A DNA stretch of 64,000 nucleotides, from assembly GCF_000176135.1 (NCBI RefSeq), contig NZ_ACZN01000015.1, positions 496,001-560,000 of the forward strand, given 5' to 3'. This DNA is from Vibrio coralliilyticus ATCC BAA-450. GTDB taxonomy: Bacteria; Pseudomonadota; Gammaproteobacteria; Enterobacterales; Vibrionaceae. Positions 8,263-17,547 of the stretch are shown here, piece after piece. The notes beneath the pieces were generated by a model. That model saw only the letters and a list, made by a program, of their open reading frames with translations, ran no database searches and was not told the origin of the DNA. How positions within the stretch are numbered: the stretch's first letter is position 1; every line of letters starts with the position of its first letter. A program made the position numbers and the translations under genes.

Positions 8263-11037
8263 GTGCATATAAGCCCAAATGACACCAACCAATATCGCTA
8301 CCTCACGTTGGAAAACGGGCTCAGAGTCTTGGTGGTTCAGGATCGCGATGCACAAAAATCAGCCGCCGCGCTTGCAGTCAATGTAGGGCATTTTGATGAC
8401 CCGATGGATCGTCAGGGGCTCGCTCATTACCTAGAACATATGCTGTTTTTGGGTACAGAAAAATACCCTAAAGTCGGGGAGTTTCAAAGCTATATTAATC
8501 AGCACGGTGGCAGCAATAATGCTTGGACTGGCACCGAGCACACTTGCTACTTTTTTGACGTTACTCCTTCAGCCTTTGAGGATAGCCTCGACCGGTTTAG
8601 CCAATTTTTTACTGCACCACTGTTTAACCCTGAAGCGCTAGATAAAGAACGCCAAGCGGTTGAATCTGAATATAAGCTCAAACTTAAAGATGATTCTCGT
8701 CGTCTGTATCAGGTTCACAAGGAGCTGGTGAATCCAGAACATCCGTTTGCCAAGTTTTCGGTCGGTAACCTAGAAACACTAGGTGATCGTGATGGGCAGT
8801 CGATCCGTGACGAGATTGTCGAATTTCACTATCAGCAATACTCTGCGGATTTGATGACGCTAACCGTTATGGGTCCTCAATCTCCAGACGAGCTTGCGCT
8901 CTGGGTGGAAGAAAGATTTTCGTCCATCCCAACCCATGGTCTGGCGGGTAAATCTATCAGCACACCCTATACGGACGAAAACTCCACCAGCATTATGGTG
9001 AATGTGGAGCCAATCAAAGAAATCCGCAAACTGATTCTGACCTTTCCAATGCCAAGCATGAATGAGCATTATCGTCAGAAACCTCTCTCTTATTTCGCGC
9101 ATTTGCTTGGTTATGAGGGTGAAGGCAGCCTGATGTTAGCGTTGAAGGAAGCTGGTTGGATAACTTCCCTTTCTGCCGGTGGTGGCACCAGTGGCAGCAA
9201 CTATCGTGAATTTACGGTTAGCTGCGCGTTAACCACAGAGGGGCTTGGCTGTGTTGATGAAATTGTACAGGCGATCTTCTCCTATTTAACACTATTAAGC
9301 CGCGATGGGTTTGATGAGTGGCGTTACCTTGAAAAGCAGGCCGTGCTCGAGTCGGCTTTCCGCTTTCAAGAGCCGACACGACCATTAGACTTGGTCAGTC
9401 ACCTTGTGGTCAATATGCAACATTACGCGCCAGAAGATACAATCTACGGCGACTTTATGATGAATGAGTATGACGAACCTCTGCTCAAAGAGCTGCTGCA
9501 ATATTTAACGCCTGAGAACCTTCGCATTACTCTAATTGCGCAGGGCTTCAAGTATGATAAGCAAGCCCAATGGTACGCATCTCCCTACTCTGTCACTCCA
9601 TTTAATTCAGAGAAGTTAGCCTACTATAAAGCAACAAGCGAATTGAGCTTTTGCCTGCCGCCAAAGAACCCGTTTATTTGTTACGACTTAGATCCGCAGC
9701 CCATCGATTCTCGGTCTGATATCCCTGAAATCATTGAAGAGCTTCCAGGCTTCAAATTATGGCACCTCCAAGACCATGAATTCCGCGTACCTAAAGGTGT
9801 TATCTATGTAGCGATTGATAGCCCGCATGCGGTCGCTAATCCGAGAAACATTGTCAAAACACGCTTATGTGTAGAGATGTTTCTCGATTCGCTGGCTAAA
9901 GAGACCTATCAGGCGGAAATTGCCGGTATGGGCTACAACATGTATGCCCATCAAGGTGGCGTGACGTTAACACTGTCCGGATTTAGCAAGAAGCAGCCCG
10001 AGTTGATGAAAATGATCCTCAACCGCTTTGCTAAACGTGAGTTCAGTGCCAAACGCTTTGAGACCATCAAAACTCAGTTAATCAGGAACTGGCGTAACGC
10101 AGCCCAAGACAAACCCATTTCTCAGTTGTTCAACGCCATGACTGGCCTGTTGCAACCCAATAACCCACCTTACGTGGCATTGTTGGAAGCGCTTGAAACC
10201 ATTCATGTCGAAGAATTAGCCGAGTTCGTTCAGGAAATTTTGGCCGAATTGCATGTCGAGATGTTTGTTTATGGTGATTGGACTCGCACTGACGCAATCA
10301 GCCTCGGCGAGACACTCAAAGACGCGCTGAGAGTCCATAATCAACAATATGAGGAAGCACTTCGTCCTCTTGTGATGCTTGGTAAAAACGGGACATTCCA
10401 ACGTTCGGTGGAATGTAATCAGGAAGATTCTGCCGTTGTCGTATACTACCAGTGTGACGATATCGAACCACGAAACATCGCCCTCTACTCGCTAGCTAAT
10501 CACCTGATGTCAGCTACGTTTTTCCATGAGATACGTACCAAGCAACAGCTGGGTTATATGGTAGGAACAGGGAACTTACCACTCAATCGTCATCCGGGTA
10601 TTGTGCTCTATGTACAATCTCCCAATGCCGCCCCTGTCGATTTAATTAGCTCGATTGACGAGTTTCTCAATGCGTTCTATATGGTGCTTCTTGAGCTCAA
10701 CGAATATCAATGGCACAGCAGTAAACGAGGGTTGTGGAACCAGATTGCAACGCCAGACACCACCTTACGCAGTCGAGCTCAACGTTTATGGGTTGCGATA
10801 GGTAATAAAGATCGTGGCTTTAACCAAAAAGAAGTGGTGTTGGAAGAACTCAAGACACTTACTCGCGCTGACATGATTCGCTTTGTCGTGAACGAACTCA
10901 AACCCAGAACAGCGAACCGTCTCATTATGCACACTCAAGGGAACGCACATCATGAGTCCGCTCCGCTTGAATTAGGTTTTGAAATTGGCTCGATTGAGGA
11001 ATTTCAATTGAGACCAAAAGACATCGATTTAGGCTGA
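8263..11037 (+). CDS. M16-family zinc metalloprotease (pitrilysin/insulinase type)
   Basis: This is a 924-residue, four-lobed M16A peptidase. The inverted zinc motif is H55-Y-L-E58-H59, and the third ligand is E136, 77 residues after H59, the same spacing as in E. coli protease III. Such enzymes enclose and degrade short peptides. Unlike E. coli PtrA there is no signal peptide: the protein starts MHISPNDTNQYRYLTLENGL, so it is probably cytoplasmic. The start is a GTG with GGAGAGA upstream. The end overlaps the convergent yecM-like gene by 9 bases. It resembles ptrA, but I withhold the symbol because of the missing signal. Confidence 0.93.
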   Translation: MHISPNDTNQYRYLTLENGLRVLVVQDRDAQKSAAALAVNVGHFDDPMDRQGLAHYLEHMLFLGTEKYPKVGEFQSYINQHGGSNNAWTGTEHTCYFFDVTPSAFEDSLDRFSQFFTAPLFNPEALDKERQAVESEYKLKLKDDSRRLYQVHKELVNPEHPFAKFSVGNLETLGDRDGQSIRDEIVEFHYQQYSADLMTLTVMGPQSPDELALWVEERFSSIPTHGLAGKSISTPYTDENSTSIMVNVEPIKEIRKLILTFPMPSMNEHYRQKPLSYFAHLLGYEGEGSLMLALKEAGWITSLSAGGGTSGSNYREFTVSCALTTEGLGCVDEIVQAIFSYLTLLSRDGFDEWRYLEKQAVLESAFRFQEPTRPLDLVSHLVVNMQHYAPEDTIYGDFMMNEYDEPLLKELLQYLTPENLRITLIAQGFKYDKQAQWYASPYSVTPFNSEKLAYYKATSELSFCLPPKNPFICYDLDPQPIDSRSDIPEIIEELPGFKLWHLQDHEFRVPKGVIYVAIDSPHAVANPRNIVKTRLCVEMFLDSLAKETYQAEIAGMGYNMYAHQGGVTLTLSGFSKKQPELMKMILNRFAKREFSAKRFETIKTQLIRNWRNAAQDKPISQLFNAMTGLLQPNNPPYVALLEALETIHVEELAEFVQEILAELHVEMFVYGDWTRTDAISLGETLKDALRVHNQQYEEALRPLVMLGKNGTFQRSVECNQEDSAVVVYYQCDDIEPRNIALYSLANHLMSATFFHEIRTKQQLGYMVGTGNLPLNRHPGIVLYVQSPNAAPVDLISSIDEFLNAFYMVLLELNEYQWHSSKRGLWNQIATPDTTLRSRAQRLWVAIGNKDRGFNQKEVVLEELKTLTRADMIRFVVNELKPRTANRLIMHTQGNAHHESAPLELGFEIGSIEEFQLRPKDIDLG

Positions 11038-11634
11038 TTGCTCCGACTCGACAATCTTTTTCAATGAATGTGGGTGAAGCTTGATACAAATTCCATCGTG
11101 CTTAAATGCCACTGTTGGGTTGTTGAGTCGCTCGCCCTCTCCTTTCGGGCTCGATAATTTCACCTTAATTCCCTGCTCTCCCAGCTGATTCCAGTGTTTC
11201 GCAAGTTCTGGCTGTTGTTGCTTGATGCCCTGCAAAAATTCCTCTGCTGTTTCAGCTTGCGAAGGCACAACGAACTCGACGTGCTCCCATGACTGCTGCG
11301 GATAGCTTTTCCCCTCGGCTGGATAAGGCAATTCTAAGCACTCAATCGACCAATTTAACGCCTTCAAAGGCTGACTAAATTCAATCACAATGATCGGACG
11401 ACCATTTATCACCGCATTTGATATTTCACAGCCTTCTTTTAACCATTCTTGATGAGCCAGTTTTGCCAATTCCAAGTCATTGATACGTAATGCAATATGA
11501 TCCGCCTTAAAAGGACGTAAATTAATATGCAGTTTCTCGCTTAAACCTTGAATTTTATGCATAAAATCTTCAATCTTGCCTTTCATTTGTGAAGGCATCA
11601 ATTCAGCATCCAGTAGTCTTTGAGACATTTTCAT
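11029..11634 (-). CDS. YecM-like VOC-fold protein
   Basis: This 201-residue protein resembles E. coli YecM, a putative metal-binding protein of the vicinal-oxygen-chelate fold with no established reaction. Candidate metal ligands are a His in FKADHIALRIND (near residue 46), an acidic residue in EHVEFVVPS and a His near the C-terminus. In E. coli yecM also adjoins argS, so the neighbourhood supports the call. The start may be the first ATG or the third codon (MSQRLLDAELMP). It is convergent with the M16 protease gene and divergent from argS. Confidence 0.8.
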   Translation of the reverse strand: MKMSQRLLDAELMPSQMKGKIEDFMHKIQGLSEKLHINLRPFKADHIALRINDLELAKLAHQEWLKEGCEISNAVINGRPIIVIEFSQPLKALNWSIECLELPYPAEGKSYPQQSWEHVEFVVPSQAETAEEFLQGIKQQQPELAKHWNQLGEQGIKVKLSSPKGEGERLNNPTVAFKHDGICIKLHPHSLKKIVESEQSA

Positions 11635-11732
11635 CTATCCAAAACGTTGATTTTTCCGCAATACTAGCAAGAACCTAAGGAAAAGTAGAAAATTTCCCAG
11701 AACACTCCCTATAAGAAAAGCAATAAAGTTGG

Positions 11733-11738
11733 TATTAT
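11733..11738 (+). promoter_or_regulatory. Possible extended -10 promoter of argS
   Basis: TGGTATTAT (11730-11738) matches an extended -10 (TG-n-TATAAT) with one mismatch. It would start a transcript near 11745, with a leader of about 128 bases before argS that contains the folded element at 11756-11840. No convincing -35 is seen, which extended -10 promoters tolerate. Confidence 0.4.
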
Positions 11739-11755
11739 GTGCGCCAAATTATGAA

Positions 11756-11840
11756 CTCTATAGAGATATGCATTCATTCCACCAGAGTGGATATTATTCA
11801 GCAATAGCGTCTGACGAAGCTGAATAACTCAATGCATATC
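11756..11840 (+). promoter_or_regulatory. Nested inverted repeats (three-way junction) in the argS leader
   Basis: A perfect 10-base outer stem (GATATGCATT 11765-11774 with AATGCATATC 11831-11840) encloses two hairpins. The first is CCAC-CAGA-GTGG (11779-11790). The second is TTATTCAGC (11794-11802) with GCTGAATAA (11819-11827), containing an inner CGTC-T-GACG. A CTCTATAGAG palindrome (11756-11765) abuts the outer stem. The element ends 32 bases before the argS GTG. It could be a translational control element or a structured protein-binding site. Confidence 0.6.
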
Positions 11841-11872
11841 CAACCAATTCCCAAGAATTGAAGGAAGCGCGT

Positions 11873-13606
11873 GTGAATATCCAAGCACTTATTAACGACA
11901 AAGTATCTCAGGCTCTTGAAGCCGCTGGCGCACCTGCAGGCAGTCCTGCAGCCGTTCGTCAATCAGCAAAGCCACAGTTTGGTGATTACCAGGCAAACGG
12001 TGTAATGGGCGTTGCTAAGAAACTAGGCACAAACCCACGCGAATTTGCTCAAAAAGTATTGGATGTTCTAGACCTTGACGGTATTGCAAGCAAGACTGAA
12101 ATTGCAGGCCCTGGTTTTATCAACATCTTCCTGAGCGAAGAATTCCTTGCTAAACAAGCTGAATCTGCACTATCTGACTCTCGTCTTGGTGTTGCAGCTG
12201 AAGCGCAAAAAACTATCGTTGCTGACTACTCTGCGCCAAACGTTGCTAAAGAAATGCACGTTGGCCACCTGCGCTCAACAATCATCGGTGACGCTGTGGT
12301 TCGTACTCTCGAATTCCTTGGTCATAAAGTGATCCGTGCTAACCACATCGGTGACTGGGGTACTCAGTTCGGTATGCTTATCGCCAACCTAGAGCGTGTA
12401 CAGCAAGAGTCTGGCGAAGTTTCAATGGAGCTGGCTGACCTTGAAGCCTTCTACCGCGAGTCGAAAAAGCTTTATGACGAAGATGAAGAGTTTGCAGTTA
12501 AGGCGCGTAACTATGTAGTTAAACTTCAAGGCGGTGACGAATACTGCGCAGAGATGTGGAAAAAACTGGTGGATGTCACCATGATCCAAAACCAGCGCAA
12601 CTACGATCGTCTTAATGTCTCTCTAACTCGTGAAAACGTAATGGGTGAGAGCATGTACAACGACATGCTTCCTGGTATTGTGGCAGACCTGAAAGAACAA
12701 GGTCTTGCACAAGAAGATGACGGTGCACAAGTTGTATTCCTTGAAGAGTACAAAAACAAAGACGGCGAGCCTATGGGTGTCATCATCCAAAAGCGTGACG
12801 GCGGCTTCTTGTACACCACTACCGATATCGCTTGTGCGAAATACCGCTACGAAACGCTAGGTGCAGACCGCGTATTGTACTTTATTGACTCACGCCAGCA
12901 TCAACACCTAATGCAAGCATGGACAATCGTTCGTAAAGCAGGCTATGTACCAGAAGAGGTAACTCTTGAGCACCACGCTTTCGGTATGATGTTAGGTAAA
13001 GATGGCCGTCCATTTAAGACGCGTGCAGGTGGCACAGTTCGTTTGGCGGACCTACTAGATGAAGCAGAAGAGCGTGCAATCAAACTTATCGAGTCTAAGA
13101 ACCCAGACTTAGAAACAGCTGAAAAGCAAAACATCGCCAACACTGTAGCAATGGCTGCTGTTAAGTACGCAGACCTGTCTAAACACCGTACGACTGACTA
13201 CGTGTTTGACTGGGACAACATGTTGGCATTTGAAGGCAACACAGCGCCATACATGCAGTACGCTTATACGCGCGTTGCATCTATCTTTGCCAAAGCAGGC
13301 ATCTCTATGGATGAGCTGGCTGGTGACATTCAGATCACCGAAGAGAAAGAGAAATCTCTTATCGCCAAGCTACTTCAATTTGAAGAAGCGGTGCAGTCAG
13401 TTGCTCGTGAAGGTCAACCGCATATCATGTGTAGTTACCTATTCGAACTTGCAGGCCAGTTCTCAAGCTTCTACGAAGCATGCCCAATTCTGAACACAGA
13501 AGATGAGTCTGTTAAACAGAGTCGCCTGAAGCTGGCAGCACTGACAGCGAAGACCATCAAGCAAGGTCTTTCTCTGCTAGGTATTGATACGCTAGAACGC
13601 ATGTAA
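11873..13606 (+). CDS. argS: Arginyl-tRNA synthetase
   Basis: ArgRS is a class I synthetase that charges tRNA-Arg. With the GTG at 11873 (AAGGAAG upstream) the protein begins [10 protein letters not shown] and is 577 residues, the usual length; the frame is open five codons further back. It has the N-terminal tRNA-recognition domain, the HIGH-type motif HVGH at residues 129-132 after APNVAKEM, a Rossmann core with the [11 protein letters not shown] segment, and a degenerate KMSKS-like loop ([12 protein letters not shown]), as usual in ArgRS. The DALR-type anticodon-binding domain ends the protein. A strong terminator follows. Confidence 0.98.
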   Translation: MNIQALINDKVSQALEAAGAPAGSPAAVRQSAKPQFGDYQANGVMGVAKKLGTNPREFAQKVLDVLDLDGIASKTEIAGPGFINIFLSEEFLAKQAESALSDSRLGVAAEAQKTIVADYSAPNVAKEMHVGHLRSTIIGDAVVRTLEFLGHKVIRANHIGDWGTQFGMLIANLERVQQESGEVSMELADLEAFYRESKKLYDEDEEFAVKARNYVVKLQGGDEYCAEMWKKLVDVTMIQNQRNYDRLNVSLTRENVMGESMYNDMLPGIVADLKEQGLAQEDDGAQVVFLEEYKNKDGEPMGVIIQKRDGGFLYTTTDIACAKYRYETLGADRVLYFIDSRQHQHLMQAWTIVRKAGYVPEEVTLEHHAFGMMLGKDGRPFKTRAGGTVRLADLLDEAEERAIKLIESKNPDLETAEKQNIANTVAMAAVKYADLSKHRTTDYVFDWDNMLAFEGNTAPYMQYAYTRVASIFAKAGISMDELAGDIQITEEKEKSLIAKLLQFEEAVQSVAREGQPHIMCSYLFELAGQFSSFYEACPILNTEDESVKQSRLKLAALTAKTIKQGLSLLGIDTLERM

Positions 13607-13630
13607 GCTAGGGCTTTAGCGATACAAAAT

Positions 13631-13664
13631 AAAGGTTGATGTGAAAGCATCAACCTTTTGTTTT
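13631..13664 (+). terminator. Rho-independent terminator after argS
   Basis: Stem AAAGGTTGATG / CATCAACCTTT with a 6-base loop, followed by TGTTTT. It lies just after the argS stop. Confidence 0.85.
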
Positions 13665-13705
13665 ATCTGGCGTATACTGGCTAAAAATACTAATAGGAAT
13701 GAATC

Positions 13706-14134
13706 ATGAGTTTTGAACTCCACCCACAACTGGCAAAGGATACTAGCGTCATTGGCCACTTTCCTTTGACGATTGCCCTGCTCCACAAGGACAACGCTGT
13801 TCCTTGGGTCATTCTTGTTCCTAAACGGGAAAATTTAAAAGAACTGCATCACTTGCCAATGCAAGAGCAACAACAGTTCTTACTCGAATCACAAGCGGTA
13901 AGCCAAGCATTAGAAGCAACTTTTCGCCCAGATAAACTCAACTTAGGTGCGCTTGGTAATATGGTTCCGCAACTTCATGTCCATCACATCGCACGTTTTA
14001 AGGATGATGTTGCCTGGCCAGGGCCCGTATGGGGAAATACTCAGGGGGATTTTCGTTCTGAAGAGGAACAACAAGCGATACTCAGTAAGATTCAGAATGT
14101 CTTATCACTAAGTAGCTTGTTTAAAAAAGCATAA
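13706..14134 (+). CDS. HIT-family protein
   Basis: This is a 142-residue histidine-triad-superfamily protein, a class of small nucleotide hydrolases and transferases. The triad region reads QLHVHHIAR (residues 89-97), so the first His of the usual H-x-H-x-H is Gln (Q89) while H91 and H93 are kept. The substrate cannot be told from the sequence. It sits downstream of argS, after that gene's terminator, and is convergent with feoC, sharing a two-way terminator. The ATG at 13706 has AGGAA upstream. Confidence 0.88.
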   Translation: MSFELHPQLAKDTSVIGHFPLTIALLHKDNAVPWVILVPKRENLKELHHLPMQEQQQFLLESQAVSQALEATFRPDKLNLGALGNMVPQLHVHHIARFKDDVAWPGPVWGNTQGDFRSEEEQQAILSKIQNVLSLSSLFKKA

Positions 14135-14137
14135 AAA

Positions 14138-14164
14138 AATGCCGCTGTTACCAGCGGCATTTTC
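14138..14164. terminator. Bidirectional terminator between the HIT gene and feoC
   Basis: Stem ATGCCGCTG / CAGCGGCAT with A-rich and T-rich flanks on both sides. It serves convergent genes ending at 14134 and 14166. Confidence 0.85.
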
Positions 14165-14165
14165 T

Positions 14166-14396
14166 TTACATGGTCACCGTGAGAGATAACTCATCGGCAC
14201 CATTCGCGGAGTATCTGACCCGGGTCACTTTCTGAGCTTTATTGGTATCGACCAAGCGAGATATCTTCCCTTTCTTTATCCATACCGCCAGCATGGCATC
14301 GACACCGTCTTCGCTCATTGAAAATTTCTTCGCGAGCTCTTTCTGGCTAACGCAGCCCTGCTGCTCGATGTGCCGTTTCAGCTCCTGTAAGATCAT
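14166..14396 (-). CDS. feoC: FeoC-like winged-helix protein
   Basis: FeoC is a small cytoplasmic winged-helix partner of the FeoB iron channel, thought to regulate its assembly or stability. The 76 residues start MILQELKRHIEQQGCVSQKELAKKFSMS, with a DeoR/FeoC-type helix-turn-helix. Only one cysteine (C15) is present, so the multi-cysteine iron-sulfur cluster described for the enterobacterial protein cannot form here. The start overlaps the feoB stop by four bases (ATGA), so it is translationally coupled and last in feoABC. Confidence 0.9.
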   Translation of the reverse strand: MILQELKRHIEQQGCVSQKELAKKFSMSEDGVDAMLAVWIKKGKISRLVDTNKAQKVTRVRYSANGADELSLTVTM

Positions 14397-16669
14397 GCTG
14401 TTTGTGCCTCAGCATAATGCATCTGCTTCTGCCCCGCCGCTTTCAACGCGCGATAAGTCGCAAAGGAAACCAAAATGACTCCGGCTATCCAGGCTGCACT
14501 GTAGATTGGGTGGTCTGTGAAGTGCATCGTCTGGTAGTAAAGCACTGCACCGCCGTAAGCAAGACCCATAGTCCATACAGCAATAAAGCGCGCGTATTTC
14601 TGGCCAAATTCACGGACATAAGCTCCCATAGCCGCGACACACGGCGTGTACAGCAAGATGAAAATCAAGTAAGCAAACGCGGCATGGCCTGAGACGAAAT
14701 ATTGGTTCAGGTTACCAAAAATAGAAGCGTCAACTTCCTGCTCCTCTGCCACAGTAGAGCTATCGGTCAAATCACCCACTTCAATACCCAATGGATCGGA
14801 ATAACTCAATCCAGCTAAGTTTTCCGGGATAGACATAACTGCCTCTTCCAAACTCGCCATGAGATTGAACTCACCTTCTTCTCCTTCACTTGGCGCGTAA
14901 AGGTTGTTCAAAGTTCCCACTACCGCTTCTTTGGCAAAAATACCTGTGATAATACCAACTGTCGCCGGCCAGTTATCTTCATGAACGCCTATCGGTTCAA
15001 ATACAGGCGTCACCACCTGAGAAACTTTAGACAGCACTGAATTCTCGCTGTCTTCATTGCCAAATGACCCATCAGTACCGACAGAGTTGAGGAAGCTAAG
15101 AATGGTCACAACAACAACGATAGTTTTACCTGCTCCAAGGACAAAGCGTTTCAGTTTTTGCCACGTTTTTATCAGTACATTCTGTATCGTTGGTAATTCG
15201 TAATCGGGCATTTCCATGATTAAGCTGTCGCTTGAGCCCGGGTAGAGCGTATGCTTTAGCACCAACCCAGTGAATACAGCCGCAGCAATCCCCAGTAGGT
15301 AAAGAGCAAATACGATATTCTGGCCACTTTCAGGGAAAAACGCGGCGGCAAACAATGCATATACAGGAAGACGAGCACCACAAGACATGAACGGCGCCAT
15401 TGAGGCAGCAAGTTTGCGTTCACGTTCCTGATCTAATGTTCGTGTTGCCATGATGGCTGGTACGTTACAACCGAAGCCAAGAACCAATGGAACGAAGGCT
15501 TTACCCGGTAAACCAATCTTCTGCATCACTTTATCGAGAACAAAAGCAGCACGAGACATATAGCCTGAGCTTTCCAGGATTGCTAAAAAGAGATACAAGC
15601 AAGCAATCACAGGAATGAAAGTGGCGACGGTCTGGATACCTCCACCCACGCCATCCGCAATCAATGTCACCAACCAAACAGGCAGATGACCATCTAACAA
15701 ATAGTGCCCACCATCAACCAGCAAAGCGCCGACACCAATATCAAAGAAGTCGATAAATGCACTGCCGATGTTGATAGAGAACATAAACATCAGGTACATA
15801 ACGACAAAGAAAAATGGAACGCCTACCCATTTATTAAGAATGACGTTATCCACCTTTTCCGTAAAGCTATGACTAAGCTTGCCTTCAGTCCGGCGCACTT
15901 TCTTACACTGCTCATGGAGGAAAGTATATTTCGTATCGGCAACCATGAGATCGATATCTAGGTCGAGACCGCCCTGAATTTTCGCAATGTTGTCTCTTTC
16001 CTCAGAAGAAAGATTGTTTAAGACCAACAGATCCTGCTCTAAAGCTCGAATAGAAAGAGCGCGTGCGGAAACCTCAGAATGATTGACAAAAACAGGTTGG
16101 ATTTGGTCTATCGCTCGCTCAAATTCTACATCATAGCCAATCTTCAGTTCGTTCAGCGCAACGCCTTGAACCACCGCTTTATGTAGACGTTCTTTCAGGC
16201 GTTGAACCTGATTTTTGTTGTTTGCGGATAAAGCATATACCGGACAGCCCAGCATTTTTTCTAACGCTTTAACATCGATAGTTTGTCGTTCACGCTTCAA
16301 TGCATCCATTTTATTCAGCACAACCATCATCGGTCTGCCAAGCTCTCGCAGCTGAAGCGTCATATATAAGCTGCGCTCTAGACACGTCGCATCAACAACG
16401 TTAATGATTAGATCCGCTGGATGCGTCAAGACCGCACGTGAAGCGATTGACTCATCGATACTGTTGCCATCGTTACCACTATCTAATGCGTAGATACCAG
16501 GAAGGTCGGTGAGCATGAATTCATCACCAGAATGACTGTAACGACCTGTTTTCTTTTCAACCGTCACACCTGCCCAGTTACCTACTTGCTGTTTGGCACC
16601 TGTCAGGCCATTAAACAGGGTTGTTTTACCACTGTTCGGATTACCGACAGTCAGAATTTTGTACTTCAT
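14393..16669 (-). CDS. feoB: Ferrous iron transporter FeoB
   Basis: FeoB is the inner-membrane Fe(II) uptake protein. The N-terminal G domain has G1 GNPNSGKT (residues 8-15), the G2 region in AGVTVEKKTG, G3 DLPG and G4 NKMD. A helical spacer domain follows to about residue 275. The membrane part has two Gate regions with the conserved Cys in LGFGCNVPAIMATR and SCGARLPVYALF. The 758 residues are typical. It overlaps feoA by one base and feoC by four, forming a tight feoABC unit under the Fur-box-bearing region at 16916-16934. Confidence 0.98.
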   Translation of the reverse strand: MKYKILTVGNPNSGKTTLFNGLTGAKQQVGNWAGVTVEKKTGRYSHSGDEFMLTDLPGIYALDSGNDGNSIDESIASRAVLTHPADLIINVVDATCLERSLYMTLQLRELGRPMMVVLNKMDALKRERQTIDVKALEKMLGCPVYALSANNKNQVQRLKERLHKAVVQGVALNELKIGYDVEFERAIDQIQPVFVNHSEVSARALSIRALEQDLLVLNNLSSEERDNIAKIQGGLDLDIDLMVADTKYTFLHEQCKKVRRTEGKLSHSFTEKVDNVILNKWVGVPFFFVVMYLMFMFSINIGSAFIDFFDIGVGALLVDGGHYLLDGHLPVWLVTLIADGVGGGIQTVATFIPVIACLYLFLAILESSGYMSRAAFVLDKVMQKIGLPGKAFVPLVLGFGCNVPAIMATRTLDQERERKLAASMAPFMSCGARLPVYALFAAAFFPESGQNIVFALYLLGIAAAVFTGLVLKHTLYPGSSDSLIMEMPDYELPTIQNVLIKTWQKLKRFVLGAGKTIVVVVTILSFLNSVGTDGSFGNEDSENSVLSKVSQVVTPVFEPIGVHEDNWPATVGIITGIFAKEAVVGTLNNLYAPSEGEEGEFNLMASLEEAVMSIPENLAGLSYSDPLGIEVGDLTDSSTVAEEQEVDASIFGNLNQYFVSGHAAFAYLIFILLYTPCVAAMGAYVREFGQKYARFIAVWTMGLAYGGAVLYYQTMHFTDHPIYSAAWIAGVILVSFATYRALKAAGQKQMHYAEAQTA

Positions 16670-16896
16670 CAGTTGGCCTCCACATGAATTGAATTAGCAA
16701 TATTGGTTCTGACTGCCAGAGACACACCGCGGACTTCGACCTGAAGAGGATCGCCCATTGGGGCTTTACGAATAAGCGTGACTGGAGTTTGAGGAAGCAA
16801 CCCCATCACCATAAGCTTTTTCCTAACATCATTAGAAAGCTCTGAAAAACCGGTGATCGTTGCTTTTTGCCCTTGTGTTAAATCTGAAAGTTTCAT
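16669..16896 (-). CDS. feoA: Ferrous iron transport protein FeoA
   Basis: FeoA is a 75-residue SH3-like cytoplasmic protein required for FeoB activity. The sequence MKLSDLTQGQKATITGF starts the typical fold, with MGLLPQTPVTLIRKAPMGDP in the middle. It is first in feoABC; its stop shares a base with the feoB start. The 5' region carries a Fur-like box, so it is expected to be induced under iron limitation. Confidence 0.96.
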   Translation of the reverse strand: MKLSDLTQGQKATITGFSELSNDVRKKLMVMGLLPQTPVTLIRKAPMGDPLQVEVRGVSLAVRTNIANSIHVEAN

Positions 16897-16915
16897 AGAC
16901 AGGCCAATTAAAGAT

Positions 16916-16934
16916 AAAAATGAGAAATATTATT
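16916..16934 (-). promoter_or_regulatory. Fur box upstream of feoA
   Basis: AAAAATGAGAAATATTATT matches the 19-base Fur consensus GATAATGATAATCATTATC at about 13 positions by eye. It is 20 bases upstream of the feoA ATG, where Fur repression of iron uptake is expected. Confidence 0.5.
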
Positions 16935-17211
16935 ATTAAGACTTTAGATCTTAGCCTGTGTAAATTTTGTAAATCTTGTCTGAAATCAAACATTGCGAAT
17001 ATGGAACGTCACTTTCGTCAATTAAACACCCGTTAATTCCGTTAAAAACAATCATTTCCGGTCAGTTAATAAACACTGCCCATTTCAAATCCTTACTAAC
17101 AAAAATCAAAAAATAACTATAAATCAATCATATAGATTCAATGTCGCTTTTATCATGTAACCTTGGCGTTAATTTTATAAGTAAAATAAGTCGATAGTTT
17201 TATAGTTAAGC

Positions 17212-17343
17212 ACGTCGACAAGGACAGCTCCTTGGAAGACATTGAATTCCAGAGGTGGTGCTACCCGCACCACTCCGGCAGCAAGCGAAGGTGTCATTGG
17301 CACCCGTGGTATAGTCCCCCCGGCTATACCACGATATTTTTTT
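17212..17343 (+). ncRNA. Candidate small RNA beside feoA (not identified)
   Basis: The stretch holds no credible ORF but a run of hairpins: CAAGGA-CAGC-TCCTTG (17218-17233), GTGGTGC with GCACCAC (around 17255-17273), and GGTGTC-ATT-GGCACC (around 17290-17304). It ends in a textbook terminator, CGTGGTATAG (17305-17314) paired with CTATACCACG (17324-17333) and a T run to 17343. TATAGT at 17201-17206 could be a -10 box, though no good -35 is seen. No gene upstream reads toward this terminator, since feoA points the other way. I do not recognise the family; the 5' end is approximate. Confidence 0.6.
17305..17343 (+). terminator. Orphan Rho-independent terminator
   Basis: A perfect 10-bp stem with a C-rich loop is followed by ATATTTTTTT. 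No plus-strand coding gene precedes it, which is the main argument for the small-RNA candidate. Confidence 0.88.
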
Positions 17344-17462
17344 CATCACGCATCACGCATCACGCATCACGCATCACGCATCACGCATCACGCATCACGC
17401 ATCACGCATCACGCATCACGCATCACGCATCACGCATCACGCATCACGCATCACGCATCACG
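17344..17462 (+). repeat. Heptamer tandem repeat (CATCACG) x17
   Basis: Seventeen perfect copies of CATCACG run from 17344 to 17462, plus one extra base. The repeat begins immediately after the T run of the small-RNA terminator and lies downstream of the AraC-type gene. A 7-base unit is not a multiple of three. The ORFs that appear across it, rich in Ser, His and Arg, are repeat artefacts. Confidence 0.98.
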
Positions 17463-17547
17463 CCAATCAGTGTGCTAAGTTCATCCTGCCTAACACAACT
17501 CATTTTATTTAGTTTTCTGGTTCAATTAAGTCGTGGACAGCAACAAG

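Noticed and set aside
11765..11840. The argS leader element as an ARG box for ArgR
   Set aside because: TGAATAA occurs, but the second half ATTCA of the consensus is not at the right distance.
17344..17462. The heptamer array as a CRISPR array
   Set aside because: There are no spacers; units are contiguous and only seven bases long, and no cas genes are near.
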